A stretch of DNA of 64,000 nt from Helicobacter enhydrae. Lineage in GTDB: Bacteria > Campylobacterota > Campylobacteria > Campylobacterales > Helicobacteraceae. This document shows, piece after piece, positions 43,538-52,349 of this stretch. Numbering within the stretch: position 1 is the first letter of the stretch; every line of letters starts with the position of its first letter. The notes beneath the pieces are model-generated. The model worked only from the letters and a program-made list of their open reading frames with translations, was not told where the DNA came from and made no database searches. The position numbers and the translations under genes were made by a program. The DNA lies in assembly GCF_001693335.1 (NCBI RefSeq), contig NZ_CP016503.1, forward strand, positions 1,530,791-1,594,790. The letters are read 5' to 3'.

Positions 43538-44080
43538 ATGGAATTTTTAAGAGAGTGTCGAGAGTGTGGTATTGAAACCCGAATCGTTGAGAGTGCATTA
43601 AAAGTCGATGTCAGACAGGTTGAAAAAATTGGCGGAGAGACTTATGAGGAATATATCCAGCTCAATAGAGTGCAGGAGAGTGGGATTGAAAGATGGCTCA
43701 AACACGCTAAGGGTAGGGATTATGATGGAGATGAATTGATGCTTGATTTGCTTGTCGAGATGTTCAAAAAGATAGAAAAACTAGAAAAAATGCTCGCACA
43801 AACTCAAGACAATCTGCTAACTTTGCATCAGCAGATCACAACTTCTCATATTGGGCATGGGGTGCTGTGCTTCCAAGAATCGGTTTTGAAAAAGGGCGGG
43901 ATTTATTATGGTCGTTTGTTTTTGCCGTTTTTCCCAGAAAAAATTATGCCCTGCTATTTACAAGCCCATAGTGCACAAATTGCAAAAATTATCAAAATGG
44001 GTGACTCAAATACGCGACAATATGACACTTATGTAGTAGAATGCGAGCGTATTGGAATTCGTGCTAGAAGAGAGGGATAA
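43538..44080 (+). CDS. Conserved hypothetical protein, 180 residues
   Basis: Not recognised. A soluble protein with an acidic helical N-terminal half containing a short coiled coil ('LVEMFKKIEKLEKMLAQTQDN', near 85-110) and a strand-rich C-terminal half ('YYGRLFLPFFPEKIMPCYL...YDTYVVECERIGIRARREG') that looks like a small beta-barrel, possibly PilZ-like, though no c-di-GMP motif is clear. ATG 43538 is chosen because GAGGAG lies eight bases upstream; an in-frame GTG 43529 overlaps that box. It sits between the prenyltransferase and psd genes, where H. pylori also carries hypotheticals. Confidence 0.6.
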   Translation: MEFLRECRECGIETRIVESALKVDVRQVEKIGGETYEEYIQLNRVQESGIERWLKHAKGRDYDGDELMLDLLVEMFKKIEKLEKMLAQTQDNLLTLHQQITTSHIGHGVLCFQESVLKKGGIYYGRLFLPFFPEKIMPCYLQAHSAQIAKIIKMGDSNTRQYDTYVVECERIGIRARREG

Positions 44081-44083
44081 TGA

Positions 44084-44614
44084 ATGATATGGATTGAGCA
44101 AAATTTGGGGATTGTGTTTAGTGTTTTGATTGGCATTGCATCGTTCCTTATTTTGCTTTATGTCCATATCAAAGATTCGGAAACTTCCAAGCGTTTGGAT
44201 AAGTTTGAAATCTCTATAGACAATCTGCACGATGAGGTCTATAAGCTTCAAAAAATGATCAAAAAAATACAAGGGGAACAAGAGGAGAAAACACTTGAGA
44301 TTGTCCATCAAGTGGAGGCTCAAACCAAAGATATGATTTCCACTTCACTCAGTCGCACTTATGAGCATTTGGAGAGTATCGAACAAAGGGTGAATGATGA
44401 AATCAAGGTCGCGGTGGATAATTTGAGTAACCTTGATGATAAGATTAGAGGTTTGGAATTTTTCTCAAGCAATGCAAATGGCGTCGATGAGAAAAAGATT
44501 TTGAGCCTCATTGATGAAGGAAGAAGTGTGGATTATATTGCCAAAGCTTTGGGGATCACAAGGGGTGAGGTGGAGCTTTTTTTGCAACTTTCAAATATCA
44601 CTTATAAAGGTTAA
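44084..44614 (+). CDS. Membrane-anchored coiled-coil protein with C-terminal HTH-like segment
   Basis: A 176-residue protein: one N-terminal transmembrane helix (LGIVFSVLIGIASFLILLYV, about 7-27), a long coiled coil (about 35-130, e.g. 'IDNLHDEVYKLQKMIKKIQG'), and a C-terminal segment 'SLIDEGRSVDYIAKALGITRGEVELFLQL' that resembles a helix-turn-helix of the DUF2802/DUF6115 kind. The role is unknown; similar proteins in other bacteria are found near motility or division genes. It starts three bases after its neighbour's stop (a second ATG at 44080 overlaps it out of frame) and ends five bases before psd. Confidence 0.6.
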   Translation: MIWIEQNLGIVFSVLIGIASFLILLYVHIKDSETSKRLDKFEISIDNLHDEVYKLQKMIKKIQGEQEEKTLEIVHQVEAQTKDMISTSLSRTYEHLESIEQRVNDEIKVAVDNLSNLDDKIRGLEFFSSNANGVDEKKILSLIDEGRSVDYIAKALGITRGEVELFLQLSNITYKG

Positions 44615-44619
44615 ATCAA

Positions 44620-45399
44620 ATGAATAAAAAAATCTCAAGAATCTTTGGAAAATTTGCCTCCTATCCCTTTCCGACGCAAATCCAGCAAAACATCAATCAA
44701 GCCTATGTCAAGCTTTTCAAACTTGATATGAGCGAGTTTGATGATCCCAAAAATTACAAAACGCTCAATGCTCTTTTTACGCGTGAGCTCAAGAAGCATC
44801 GTGCGTTTGATCAATCTCAAGATGTTTTGATTGCACCTTGTGATTCTTGTGTGATGGAGCAGGGGAGGGTCGAGCACAATAAGGCATTGCAAATCAAAAA
44901 GATGACTTATTGTGTGAGCGAGTTTTTGGGCGAGGTGATCGATCAAGGATATTCTTATCTGAATCTTTATCTTTCTCCTAGAGATTATCATCGTTTCCAC
45001 GCCCCTTGCGATATGGAGATCGTGGAAGTTAGATATTATGGAGGGGAACTTCTGCCTGTCAATCCCCCCTCATTGCGTAAGAATCATAATTTGTTTATTC
45101 GCAATGAGCGTGTGGTGGTCGTCGCACGAGATAAAAATGGTAAGCTTTTGTATTATGTGGCGGTGGGGGCGTTGAATGTGGGGCAGATTGTTTTGCATTT
45201 TGAGCCGCGATTGCAGACAAATGCCAAAGCAAATGAAAATCTCCATTTTGTCTATGAAACCCCGATCGCACTGAAAAAGGGGGTCGAGATGGGAATGTTC
45301 AAAATGGGTTCAACGATTGTGTTGTTTGCTCAAGGCATTGATTCTCAAGTGCAAACTCATCAGAAAATTAGATTTGGTGATAGAATCGCCATTTTTTAA
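44620..45399 (+). CDS. psd: Phosphatidylserine decarboxylase
   Basis: A 259-residue membrane-associated proenzyme that makes phosphatidylethanolamine from phosphatidylserine. The autocleavage site is the Gly-Ser of FKMGSTIVLF (near residue 228), which yields the pyruvoyl group on the small subunit. 'YLNLYLSPRDYHRFHAPCDM' holds the catalytic Asp/His residues near 120-135, and 'GELLPVNP' follows. AAGGTTAAATCAA precedes the ATG. It lies between the hypotheticals and nadA, in the order also found in H. pylori. Together with cdsA (16.5 kb) it supports phospholipid synthesis. Confidence 0.96.
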   Translation: MNKKISRIFGKFASYPFPTQIQQNINQAYVKLFKLDMSEFDDPKNYKTLNALFTRELKKHRAFDQSQDVLIAPCDSCVMEQGRVEHNKALQIKKMTYCVSEFLGEVIDQGYSYLNLYLSPRDYHRFHAPCDMEIVEVRYYGGELLPVNPPSLRKNHNLFIRNERVVVVARDKNGKLLYYVAVGALNVGQIVLHFEPRLQTNAKANENLHFVYETPIALKKGVEMGMFKMGSTIVLFAQGIDSQVQTHQKIRFGDRIAIF

Positions 45400-45411
45400 T
45401 CGGAGATTTTT

Positions 45412-46416
45412 ATGCAGAACAAAATCAGAGCTTTGATTGATAGACTTGATGGGTTGCTTGTGGCACATTATTATCAAAAAGACGAAATAGTTCAGATTGC
45501 AGATTTGTGTGGGGATAGCTTGGAGCTTGCGCGCAAGGCGAGTGAAAGCTCAAAAAGTTTGATTGTGTTTTGTGGGGTGGGGTTTATGGGGCAGAGTGTC
45601 AAGATTTTGGCTCCCCAAAAGCGTGTGATTATGCCAAAAATCGCCTGTTGCTCAATGGCAAGAATGATTGATAGTGAATATTATGATGAAAGTCTTGCAT
45701 TGATGGAGGAGTATGGAATCAGCAGAAATGAGATTTTCCCTATGACTTATATCAATTCTAGTGCAGAAGTCAAAGCAAAAGTAGGGGAAATGGGGGGAGT
45801 GGTTTGCACGAGTGCGAATGCGGGGAAAATCTTTGAATACGCCCAAAAACAAGGCAAAAAAATCTTTTTTTTGCCTGATCGGTGTTTGGGGCTGAATCTT
45901 GCAGATAAATATCACATCAAATCGGCAGTTTTGGGGGTTTCTAGCAAGGAGGAGGTGCTTGAGGCTAGCGTGATTTGCTACAATGGATTTTGCTCTGTGC
46001 ATCAGCTTTTTACCCTCAAAGATATTGAGTTTTATCGTGAAAAATTCCCTGATATTTTGATCGTCACACATCCTGAATGCACTCCTGAAGTGGTGCGAAA
46101 TTCTGACTTTGTGGGCTCAACAAGTCAAATCATCGCTTATGTCCAATCTCTAAGCCCCAATCAAAGAGTGGCGATCGGAACGGAGTTTAATCTCGTCAAT
46201 CGTTTGCGTCAGCCTTATAATGGGGTGAATTATACTTATGTGCTTTCTGCGACAAAGCCTGAATGCCCCACGATGAATGAAACTTCTCTTGAGGATATTT
46301 ATAGGGTTTTGCAAGCTTACAAAATTGGTGAATTTTGCAATGAGATTAAGATTTCTCAAGAGACTGCGGTGTTTGCAAAAAAGGCTTTGGATAAGATGAT
46401 GGAACTCTCGCTATGA
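45412..46416 (+). CDS. nadA: Quinolinate synthase A
   Basis: A 334-residue [4Fe-4S] enzyme condensing iminoaspartate with dihydroxyacetone phosphate to quinolinate in NAD synthesis. Seen: '[25 protein letters not shown]' near the start, '[23 protein letters not shown]' and three cluster-Cys regions ('[10 protein letters not shown]' near 130, 'THPECTPEV' near 223, '[13 protein letters not shown]' near 283). The last four bases overlap nadC (ATGA). nadB is not in the window. Confidence 0.96.
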   Translation: MQNKIRALIDRLDGLLVAHYYQKDEIVQIADLCGDSLELARKASESSKSLIVFCGVGFMGQSVKILAPQKRVIMPKIACCSMARMIDSEYYDESLALMEEYGISRNEIFPMTYINSSAEVKAKVGEMGGVVCTSANAGKIFEYAQKQGKKIFFLPDRCLGLNLADKYHIKSAVLGVSSKEEVLEASVICYNGFCSVHQLFTLKDIEFYREKFPDILIVTHPECTPEVVRNSDFVGSTSQIIAYVQSLSPNQRVAIGTEFNLVNRLRQPYNGVNYTYVLSATKPECPTMNETSLEDIYRVLQAYKIGEFCNEIKISQETAVFAKKALDKMMELSL

Positions 46417-47258
46417 GCTTAGGGCAGAAATATTTCTCACAGCAGATTCAAGCATTTTTGCAAGAGGCTCTAGATGAGGATTGGGGGAGGGGGGATTTGT
46501 TTGAATTGATTGCTCAAGATAGGGAAGTTCAAGCAAAAATCATTGCCAAGAGTAGTGGGATTTTTTCGGGCGAAAAGTATCTTGGTGTTTTGTGTGGAAT
46601 GGTGGGGGTTGGTTGCAAGTTTGAAAGACACGATTGTGAGGCTTTCAGAGAGGGGGACACTCTAGTGGAGTTGAGCGGTAGTAGTGTTATGATTTTGAAA
46701 ATCGAGCGTGTCGCACTCAATATTTTGCAACATAGTAGTGGTATCGCAACTCAAACTCATACATACGCCCAAAAAATCAAAGATTATCCTGCAAAACTTT
46801 TGGACACACGCAAAACACGCCCATTACTTAGGGCATTGGAAAAGTATTCTGTGCGGAATGGTGGGGGATTCAATCATCGTTTTGGGCTAGATGATGCACT
46901 GATGCTCAAAGACACACATCTAAAATGTATTCAAAATCTTGCAAAATGTATCAAAGAAGCAAGGGACAAACTGCCGATGACAACCAAAATCGAAATAGAA
47001 TGTGCGAATCTGCAAGAGTGCCGAAGTGCTTTTGAGGCAGGGGCAGATGTCGTGATGTGTGACAATATGGAGCCTGTGGAGATTGCAGAAGTTGTGAGGC
47101 TAAGGAATGATTGCTATCCCCATATTTTGCTTGAAGCAAGTGGAAATATTACTTTGGATAATATCCAAGAATATGCCAAAACAGGCGTGGATTATCTCTC
47201 AAGCGGGAGTTTGATACATCAGGCAACTTGGTTGGATTTGAGTTTGAAAATTTTGTAG
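46413..47258 (+). CDS. nadC: Nicotinate-nucleotide pyrophosphorylase (quinolinate phosphoribosyltransferase)
   Basis: A 281-residue enzyme converting quinolinate and PRPP to nicotinate mononucleotide, next step after NadA. Hallmarks: '[15 protein letters not shown]', '[15 protein letters not shown]', '[19 protein letters not shown]', '[39 protein letters not shown]' (split here for family notes: [20 protein letters not shown]), '[10 protein letters not shown]' and '[13 protein letters not shown]'. ATG 46413 overlaps nadA. Last gene of this operon; base composition drops sharply after it. Confidence 0.96.
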   Translation: MSLGQKYFSQQIQAFLQEALDEDWGRGDLFELIAQDREVQAKIIAKSSGIFSGEKYLGVLCGMVGVGCKFERHDCEAFREGDTLVELSGSSVMILKIERVALNILQHSSGIATQTHTYAQKIKDYPAKLLDTRKTRPLLRALEKYSVRNGGGFNHRFGLDDALMLKDTHLKCIQNLAKCIKEARDKLPMTTKIEIECANLQECRSAFEAGADVVMCDNMEPVEIAEVVRLRNDCYPHILLEASGNITLDNIQEYAKTGVDYLSSGSLIHQATWLDLSLKIL

Positions 47259-47590
47259 TTTGCTTGTGGTTTTGATATACCTGTTGAGGTTTGTGGAGAT
47301 AAAATTTATCTACGCAAAGTCTAAGTGCCTTTGACATCTTGTGCAGGTTTTGCGAAAACTCATATCAAATATCGTTTCCCTTTTTCTTACAAGAAGCATC
47401 AGGTGAAGCTTAAAAATAGATTTGCTATGCTTGAGAAGTTTGAAATGCCACAAGGTGATAGGTATTTAAAATCTGTGATTAAAAAATGTAAGTTGAGATA
47501 TAATAAAGACAATACAAAAATGTTTTGACGAAAGTTAATCAAATTGATAAAAGAAATCCTTCTAGATTATTTTGAAACCAAAGGAATATA
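47259..47590 (+). other. Intergenic AT-rich junction with possible gene remnant
   Basis: About 330 bases between nadC and the FkbH-like gene. A 67-codon frame from GTG 47325 to 47528, rich in Lys and Arg ('FPFSYKKHQVKLKNRFAMLE'), has no binding site and matches no family I know; it could be the end of a lost gene. Base composition becomes AT-rich here, marking the left edge of the cassette 47.6-53.5 kb. AAAGGAATATA precedes the next ATG. Confidence 0.35.
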
Positions 47591-49399
47591 ATGCTTTTTT
47601 CTTATCCACTAGATTGCGATTTGCTTAGATTGAAAAAGAAGGCATTAAAAAGGCAACTTTTAGATTCTCTAACAGATTCTAGCATACAAAAAAATATTGC
47701 TATTTTGGGTGGTTCTAGCACGAAAGAAGTGCGTGATATGCTTGAGTTGTTCTTGCTTGATAGTGGAATCGTGCCTAAATTTTATGAGAGTCAATACAAT
47801 AAATTTTATGAAGATGCGATTTTTGAAAATGATGAACTAGATGCCTTTAAGCCAGATATAATCTATATTCATACAACTTTTTTTAATTTGCGTTTTGATC
47901 ATACCGAATTTGAAAAATATCAAAATATTTGGCAGAGTTTAGATAAAAAATATCAATGTGCTATAATCCAAAACAATTTTGAATTACCACCCTATAGAAT
48001 TTATGGCAATCTTGATGCGACTTTATCAAATGCAAAAACTCATTATATCAATGCTTTAAATGCTGATTTTAATAAAACTATTTGTGAGACATCAAACCTT
48101 TATCTCCACGATATTTGCTATCTTTCTGCAATGTTAGGATTAGAAAAATGGTATGACTTCTCTTTGTATGCAAGGACAAAATATGCCCTAAGTCTTGATT
48201 GCATACCCCATTTGGCGTGGAGTCTTAGTCATATCATTAAAGCAATTTTTGGAATCAGCAAAAAAGCTTTAGTGCTTGATTTGGATAATACACTTTGGGG
48301 CGGTGTGATTGGTGATGATGGCTTAGAAGGCATACAAATTGGGACAGAAACGGCACTTGCAGAAAGCTATACCTATTTTCAACAATATGTTAAAGAGTTA
48401 AAAGAACGCGGTGTTATATTAAGCGTGTGTTCCAAAAATGATATGGAAAATGCTAAAAATGGTTTTAGTCATCCTGATTGCATTCTTAAGTTAAAGGATT
48501 TTGCAAGTTTTCAGGCAAATTGGGATTTGAAAAGTGAAAATATCAAAACAATTGCACAAGAAATCAATATAGGACTTAATGCACTAGTCTTTATTGATGA
48601 TAATCCTATGGAGAGAAATTTGGTAGCAACAAATTTACCAAGTGTTGCTGTGCCAGAATCTCATCCACTTCGAAATGATTTTTTAATAGAGGGGCAAAAA
48701 ACAATATCTATACCCCCCCCACTTAGATTAGGTGAAAATGTATTTGATTTTATTACACATATTGATAGAAATGGTTATTTTGAAAGTGTTTTTGTTTCAC
48801 AAGAAGATATTGATAGAAATGCCTATTATGAGCAAAATAAAGCAAGAGATGAGGCAGTAACAACATTTGCACATTATGAAGATTTTTTGCAAAGTTTGCA
48901 AATGAAAGCAGAGATTAAGCCATTTCATACGCTTTATATGGAACGCATTGCACAACTCACTAACAAAACAAATCAGTTTAATCTCACCACCAAACGCTAC
49001 ACTCAAGCAGAATTAGAATCCATTGCCAAGAATCCTAATTTCATTACACTTTATGGGAGACTATGCGATCGTTTCGGTGATAATGGATTAATTGCATTGC
49101 TAGTAGCAAGAATTGTGCAAAATTGTGCCCATATTGATTTATGGCTTATGAGTTGTCGTGTGTTAAAGCGTGGAATGGAATATGCGATGCTTGATTCTTT
49201 GATTGAATATGCAAAAGAAAAGAAAGTTGAAATACTTTTGGGTTATTACTATAAAACGCAAAAGAATGCGATGGTGGCTCATCTTTATGAAGATTTTGGA
49301 TTTGTTCTAAAAGAGCAAAATGGGGATGACAGCATTTGGCAGCTAGAAATCAGTAAATACCAGCCAAAAAAATTTTTTATAGGAGTGAATAATGACTAA
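47591..49399 (+). CDS. FkbH-like HAD-IIIC family protein
   Basis: A 602-residue protein of the FkbH type. Residues 1-220 form an SGNH-like N-terminal domain ('IAILGGSSTKEVRDMLELFLL'). A HAD-IIIC phosphatase-like core follows, with the nucleophile motif LVLDLDNTLWGGVIGDDG (Asp230, Asp232), 'SVCSKNDMENA' and 'ALVFIDDNPMERNLV'. A GNAT-like C-terminal domain (about 430-600) has 'NQFNLTTKRYTQAEL' and 'GDNGLIALLVARI'. Known FkbH enzymes load a glyceryl unit from 1,3-bisphosphoglycerate onto an acyl carrier protein; the carrier protein is the next gene, overlapping by eight bases. A C8 run at 48713-48720 encodes Pro-Pro and is in frame. AT-rich composition suggests acquisition. The exact acyl unit is unknown. 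Confidence 0.85.
   Translation: MLFSYPLDCDLLRLKKKALKRQLLDSLTDSSIQKNIAILGGSSTKEVRDMLELFLLDSGIVPKFYESQYNKFYEDAIFENDELDAFKPDIIYIHTTFFNLRFDHTEFEKYQNIWQSLDKKYQCAIIQNNFELPPYRIYGNLDATLSNAKTHYINALNADFNKTICETSNLYLHDICYLSAMLGLEKWYDFSLYARTKYALSLDCIPHLAWSLSHIIKAIFGISKKALVLDLDNTLWGGVIGDDGLEGIQIGTETALAESYTYFQQYVKELKERGVILSVCSKNDMENAKNGFSHPDCILKLKDFASFQANWDLKSENIKTIAQEINIGLNALVFIDDNPMERNLVATNLPSVAVPESHPLRNDFLIEGQKTISIPPPLRLGENVFDFITHIDRNGYFESVFVSQEDIDRNAYYEQNKARDEAVTTFAHYEDFLQSLQMKAEIKPFHTLYMERIAQLTNKTNQFNLTTKRYTQAELESIAKNPNFITLYGRLCDRFGDNGLIALLVARIVQNCAHIDLWLMSCRVLKRGMEYAMLDSLIEYAKEKKVEILLGYYYKTQKNAMVAHLYEDFGFVLKEQNGDDSIWQLEISKYQPKKFFIGVNND
48713..48720 (+). repeat. C8 tract inside the FkbH-like gene
   Basis: Eight C residues in the phrase encoding IPPPLRLGEN, at codons 375-377. 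In frame at this length. Shorter than the G10/C11 tracts nearby, so slippage would be rarer, but a change would cut off the C-terminal domain. Confidence 0.6.
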
Positions 49400-49646
49400 A
49401 GAAATACTTCATGCACGAGTGCAAGATATTTTTAGAGATATTTTTGATGATGATGAACTCATTATCACAGAATCTAGCAATAGTGAGGAAATTGAGGATT
49501 GGGATTCTTTGAATCATGTTAATTTGGTCGCATCGATTGAAAAAGCATTTGGTATTAAGTTTGCACTAGGAGAGCTTCAGGAGCTTAAAAATGTTGGAGA
49601 AATGCTAGATCTTATTTTGAAAAAGATAGGGGAAAAAGAGGGTTGA
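49392..49646 (+). CDS. Acyl carrier protein (dedicated)
   Basis: An 84-residue acidic carrier protein. The phosphopantetheine attachment Ser39 lies in EIEDWDSLNHVNLVASIEK, the D-S-L motif at the start of helix 2. 'VQDIFRDIFDDDEL' forms helix 1 and 'ALGELQELKNVGEMLDLIL' helices 3-4. It is not the housekeeping fatty-acid ACP, which normally has GADSLDTVELV and lies in a fab cluster. Its place directly after the FkbH-like gene (eight-base overlap) and before MaoC/SDR genes indicates that it carries the acyl unit made by this cassette. Confidence 0.9.
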   Translation: MTKEILHARVQDIFRDIFDDDELIITESSNSEEIEDWDSLNHVNLVASIEKAFGIKFALGELQELKNVGEMLDLILKKIGEKEG

Positions 49647-49650
49647 TTGG

Positions 49651-50124
49651 ATGAATGCTTATGCATTTGATGAAATCCATATAGGACATACAGAAAGCTT
49701 TGAGATTTGTATAACAAAAGAAAAAATGGATAGTTTTTTGCGTATTACAGGCGATATTAATCCTATGCATTTGGATTCTCAATATGCTAAAAAAAGTGGT
49801 TTTGAATCACGCATTGTATATGGAATGCTTAGTGCGAGTTTTTTATCAACATTTGCAGGAGTTTATTTACCAGGTAAATTTTGTCTTTTGCATGAAGTGG
49901 CATTGAAATTTTCAAATCCTGTATATGTTGGCGATACGCTAAAAATTACAGGCAGAGTAAGTGAAAAACAAGAAGCTTACCAGCAAATTACTATCAAGAT
50001 GATTATTGAAAGGATTCAACGCGAAGGTGGCGGGGGGGGGGATTTATGTGTAAAAACAAAAATTGCCAAAGGGTATATTAAGGCAGGTGTTTTGAAAAAT
50101 TGTGATAATGAGGAGGAGAGTTGA
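49651..50124 (+). CDS. MaoC-like (R)-hydratase/dehydratase, phase-variable
   Basis: A 157-residue hot-dog-fold enzyme of the MaoC/PhaJ family. The hydratase-2 motif RITGDINPMHLDSQYAKKSG places the catalytic Asp35 and His40; 'SRIVYGMLSASFLSTFAGVYLPG' and 'FSNPVYVGDTLKITGRVSEK' are typical. Such enzymes add or remove water between enoyl and (R)-3-hydroxyacyl thioesters. A G10 tract at 50032-50041 encodes the Gly-rich phrase REGGGGGDL; the gene is in frame here (ON), and any one-base change would remove the last strand 'KTKIAKGYIKAGV'. It starts four bases after the ACP stop and overlaps the SDR start by four. Confidence 0.82.
   Translation: MNAYAFDEIHIGHTESFEICITKEKMDSFLRITGDINPMHLDSQYAKKSGFESRIVYGMLSASFLSTFAGVYLPGKFCLLHEVALKFSNPVYVGDTLKITGRVSEKQEAYQQITIKMIIERIQREGGGGGDLCVKTKIAKGYIKAGVLKNCDNEEES
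50032..50041 (+). repeat. G10 contingency tract in the MaoC-like gene
   Basis: Ten G residues at codons 128-131 of the MaoC-like gene. This length is in the usual range for slipped-strand phase variation in Helicobacter and Campylobacter. The current length keeps the frame. Because the next gene starts by TTG overlap, a frameshift could also alter its coupled translation. Confidence 0.85.
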
Positions 50125-50849
50125 AAGATGTGGTTTTGATTACAGGTGCGAGTTCTGATTTGGGACTTGCACTTATTGATGCATTGGATTCACAAACGAT
50201 GATCCTAGCACATTATCATAGTCATAATGTTTTTAATGATTTGAAATTTAAAAATAAAAATATTATGCCTATCCAGTGTGATTTAAGCAATAAAGCACAG
50301 GTGTTGAGAATGATAAAAGATATAGATTCTATTGCATTGCCTAACAAAATCGTTCATTTTGCTGCTCCTAAAATCCATAATAGACATTTTAAAAATCTAA
50401 CATGGGAGGATTATTGTAATCATATAAAGATTTCTCTAGAATCCATCTTTTATATTCTTAATTATTTTCTGCCAAAACTAGTAAAAGATAAAAATACAAT
50501 TGATAAGAAAGTGGTTTTTGTGCTCTCAAGTTGCACAAAAGGTATTCCGCCTGCTACGCTAAGTGATTATGTAACTACAAAATATGCACTTTTAGGGTTT
50601 TTGAAGTCCCTTGCTTCAGAATATAGAGAAAAAAATATTCAATTTAATGCTGTATCGCCTTCGATGATCGAAACAAAATTTTTAGAAAATTTAAATGAAA
50701 AAATCATAGAATTGAATGCAAACCGCCACCCTTTAAAACGCAATGCAACACCCAATGATGTAATTCCTGCAATTTTATTTTTATTAAGTAAAAGTGCCAA
50801 TTTTATTAATGGTGAAAATTTCACACTTTCTGGCGGAGAGGTTTTTTAA
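50121..50849 (+). CDS. Short-chain dehydrogenase/reductase (FabG-like)
   Basis: A 242-residue Rossmann-fold oxidoreductase. The nucleotide loop TGASSDLG is at residues 8-15; the catalytic Ser lies in VVFVLSSCTKG (near 138) and the YxxxK motif is YVTTK in 'LSDYVTTKYALLGFLKSLA' (near 153-157). The ending 'SANFINGENFTLSGG' is the FabG-type C-terminus. It is likely to reduce a 3-oxoacyl thioester or a sugar/acyl ketone in this pathway. TTG 50121 is chosen as start: AGGAGG at 50111-50116 stands just before it, and an N-terminus VVLITGASS follows directly. It overlaps the MaoC gene by four bases and the MBOAT gene by one. Confidence 0.85.
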   Translation: MKDVVLITGASSDLGLALIDALDSQTMILAHYHSHNVFNDLKFKNKNIMPIQCDLSNKAQVLRMIKDIDSIALPNKIVHFAAPKIHNRHFKNLTWEDYCNHIKISLESIFYILNYFLPKLVKDKNTIDKKVVFVLSSCTKGIPPATLSDYVTTKYALLGFLKSLASEYREKNIQFNAVSPSMIETKFLENLNEKIIELNANRHPLKRNATPNDVIPAILFLLSKSANFINGENFTLSGGEVF

Positions 50850-52339
50850 TGCTTTTTTCATCTTATATTTTTGTATTCATTTTTTTACCTATAGTGTTTG
50901 CAGTATATTTTATACTCAATTCCAAAGGATTTTACCGCTTTTCAATTGCTTGGCTTACTTTTGCAAGCTTGTTTTTTTATTCCTATTGGAATATTGCCTA
51001 TTTGCCTCTTTTATTGCTTTCGATCACTTTTAATTACACCATCTCTGGCTATATGCTGAAAGCAACAGATTCATCAGTATTTAGTCGCAAAACATTGTTA
51101 ATTATTGCATTGGTTTTTAATATTGCCCTACTTGGCTTGTTTAAATATATGGATTTTTTTATAGATAATATCAATTTTGTTTTCGGGAGTCATATTGGAT
51201 TATTGCATATTGTTTTGCCCTTAGGAATTAGTTTTTTCACAATCACACAAATTGCGTTTCTAGTGGATTGCTATGAAGGTTTGGTTAAAGAACGCAATCC
51301 GTTAAATTATGCGTTGTTTGTTACATTTTTTCCCCATCTAATCGCTGGACCAATATTGCATCACAAAGAGATGATGCCACAATTTGCCGATACAAAAAAT
51401 AAAATTTTAAATTATGAGAATCTTGCTATAGGATTATTTCTTTTTGCAATTGGATTATTCAAAAAGACTGTTATTGCTGATAGTTTTGCACCTTGGGCAG
51501 ATGCTGGATTTGATGCAGTAGATAATGGGTTGGTATTAAATCTCTTTGAATCTTGGGCTACGATTTTAAGCTATGCTTTTCAACTCTATTTTGATTTTAG
51601 TGGATATAGTGATATGGCTGTAGCTTTGGGCTTGATGTTTAATGTCAAACTCCCCATTAATTTCAACTCACCTTTTAAAGCATTAAATATCTCTGATTTT
51701 TGGCGTAGATGGCATATGAGTTTGACAAATTTTTTGACAACTTATATTTATACGCCTATGATTAGAGTATTCCAAAATCCTTCTTTTGCAAAAATGATGT
51801 TAGCAACATTTGTTACATTTTTTATTGCTGGAATCTGGCATGGGGCTGGTTGGGGATTTGTGATTTTTGGAGCATTGCATGGTGTGGCTTTGGTTGTCAA
51901 TCAATATTGGAAAAAGAAATTGAGCAAAATACTAAAAGTTAAGATTCCAAAAATCATATCTTGGTTTTTGACTTTTATTTTTGTGCTGATTGCTTGGGTC
52001 TTTTTTAGGGCAGAAAGTGTGCAAGGTGCATTCAATTTGCTCAAAGGAATGTTTAGCACAAATATCGTTTTGCCTATCTCTTTGGAGACTAGATTGAACT
52101 TTTTAATGCAATATGGTATAGCATTTGGTAGATGGGCATCGGTCATTACAGAACCTAGCTATGTTGTTTTTTCTAGCATTGTATTTGGTTTTGTTGTATG
52201 TTTAGGATTTAAAAATAGTATGCAAATTATTGCGAATTTCAAACCTACCAAACTTATGCTTTTAGCCATTGTTTTTTTGTCTGTCATTGCATTGTTGTGT
52301 TTTGATAGGACACAGCAATTTTTGTATTTTAATTTTTAG
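50849..52339 (+). CDS. MBOAT-family membrane O-acyltransferase (DltB/AlgI-like)
   Basis: A 496-residue polytopic membrane protein of the MBOAT family, with about eleven hydrophobic segments. The family core is clear: 'LPLGISFFTITQIAFLVDCY', 'FFPHLIAGPILHHKEMMPQF', 'FDFSGYSDMAVALGLMF', 'ISDFWRRWHMSLTNFLTTYI' and the active-site His in GIWHGAGWGFVIFGALHGVA (near residue 335). DltB and AlgI are the closest functional models: they pass an acyl group across the membrane to a periplasmic SGNH partner. The carrier protein and SGNH-like gene in the same operon fit that layout. One-base overlap (TAATG) with the SDR. Confidence 0.92.
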   Translation: MLFSSYIFVFIFLPIVFAVYFILNSKGFYRFSIAWLTFASLFFYSYWNIAYLPLLLLSITFNYTISGYMLKATDSSVFSRKTLLIIALVFNIALLGLFKYMDFFIDNINFVFGSHIGLLHIVLPLGISFFTITQIAFLVDCYEGLVKERNPLNYALFVTFFPHLIAGPILHHKEMMPQFADTKNKILNYENLAIGLFLFAIGLFKKTVIADSFAPWADAGFDAVDNGLVLNLFESWATILSYAFQLYFDFSGYSDMAVALGLMFNVKLPINFNSPFKALNISDFWRRWHMSLTNFLTTYIYTPMIRVFQNPSFAKMMLATFVTFFIAGIWHGAGWGFVIFGALHGVALVVNQYWKKKLSKILKVKIPKIISWFLTFIFVLIAWVFFRAESVQGAFNLLKGMFSTNIVLPISLETRLNFLMQYGIAFGRWASVITEPSYVVFSSIVFGFVVCLGFKNSMQIIANFKPTKLMLLAIVFLSVIALLCFDRTQQFLYFNF

Positions 52340-52349
52340 GGATTGATTG

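Noticed and set aside
47325..47528. A 67-codon frame after nadC
   Set aside because: GTG start with no binding site, basic composition and no recognisable family; mentioned only as a possible remnant.
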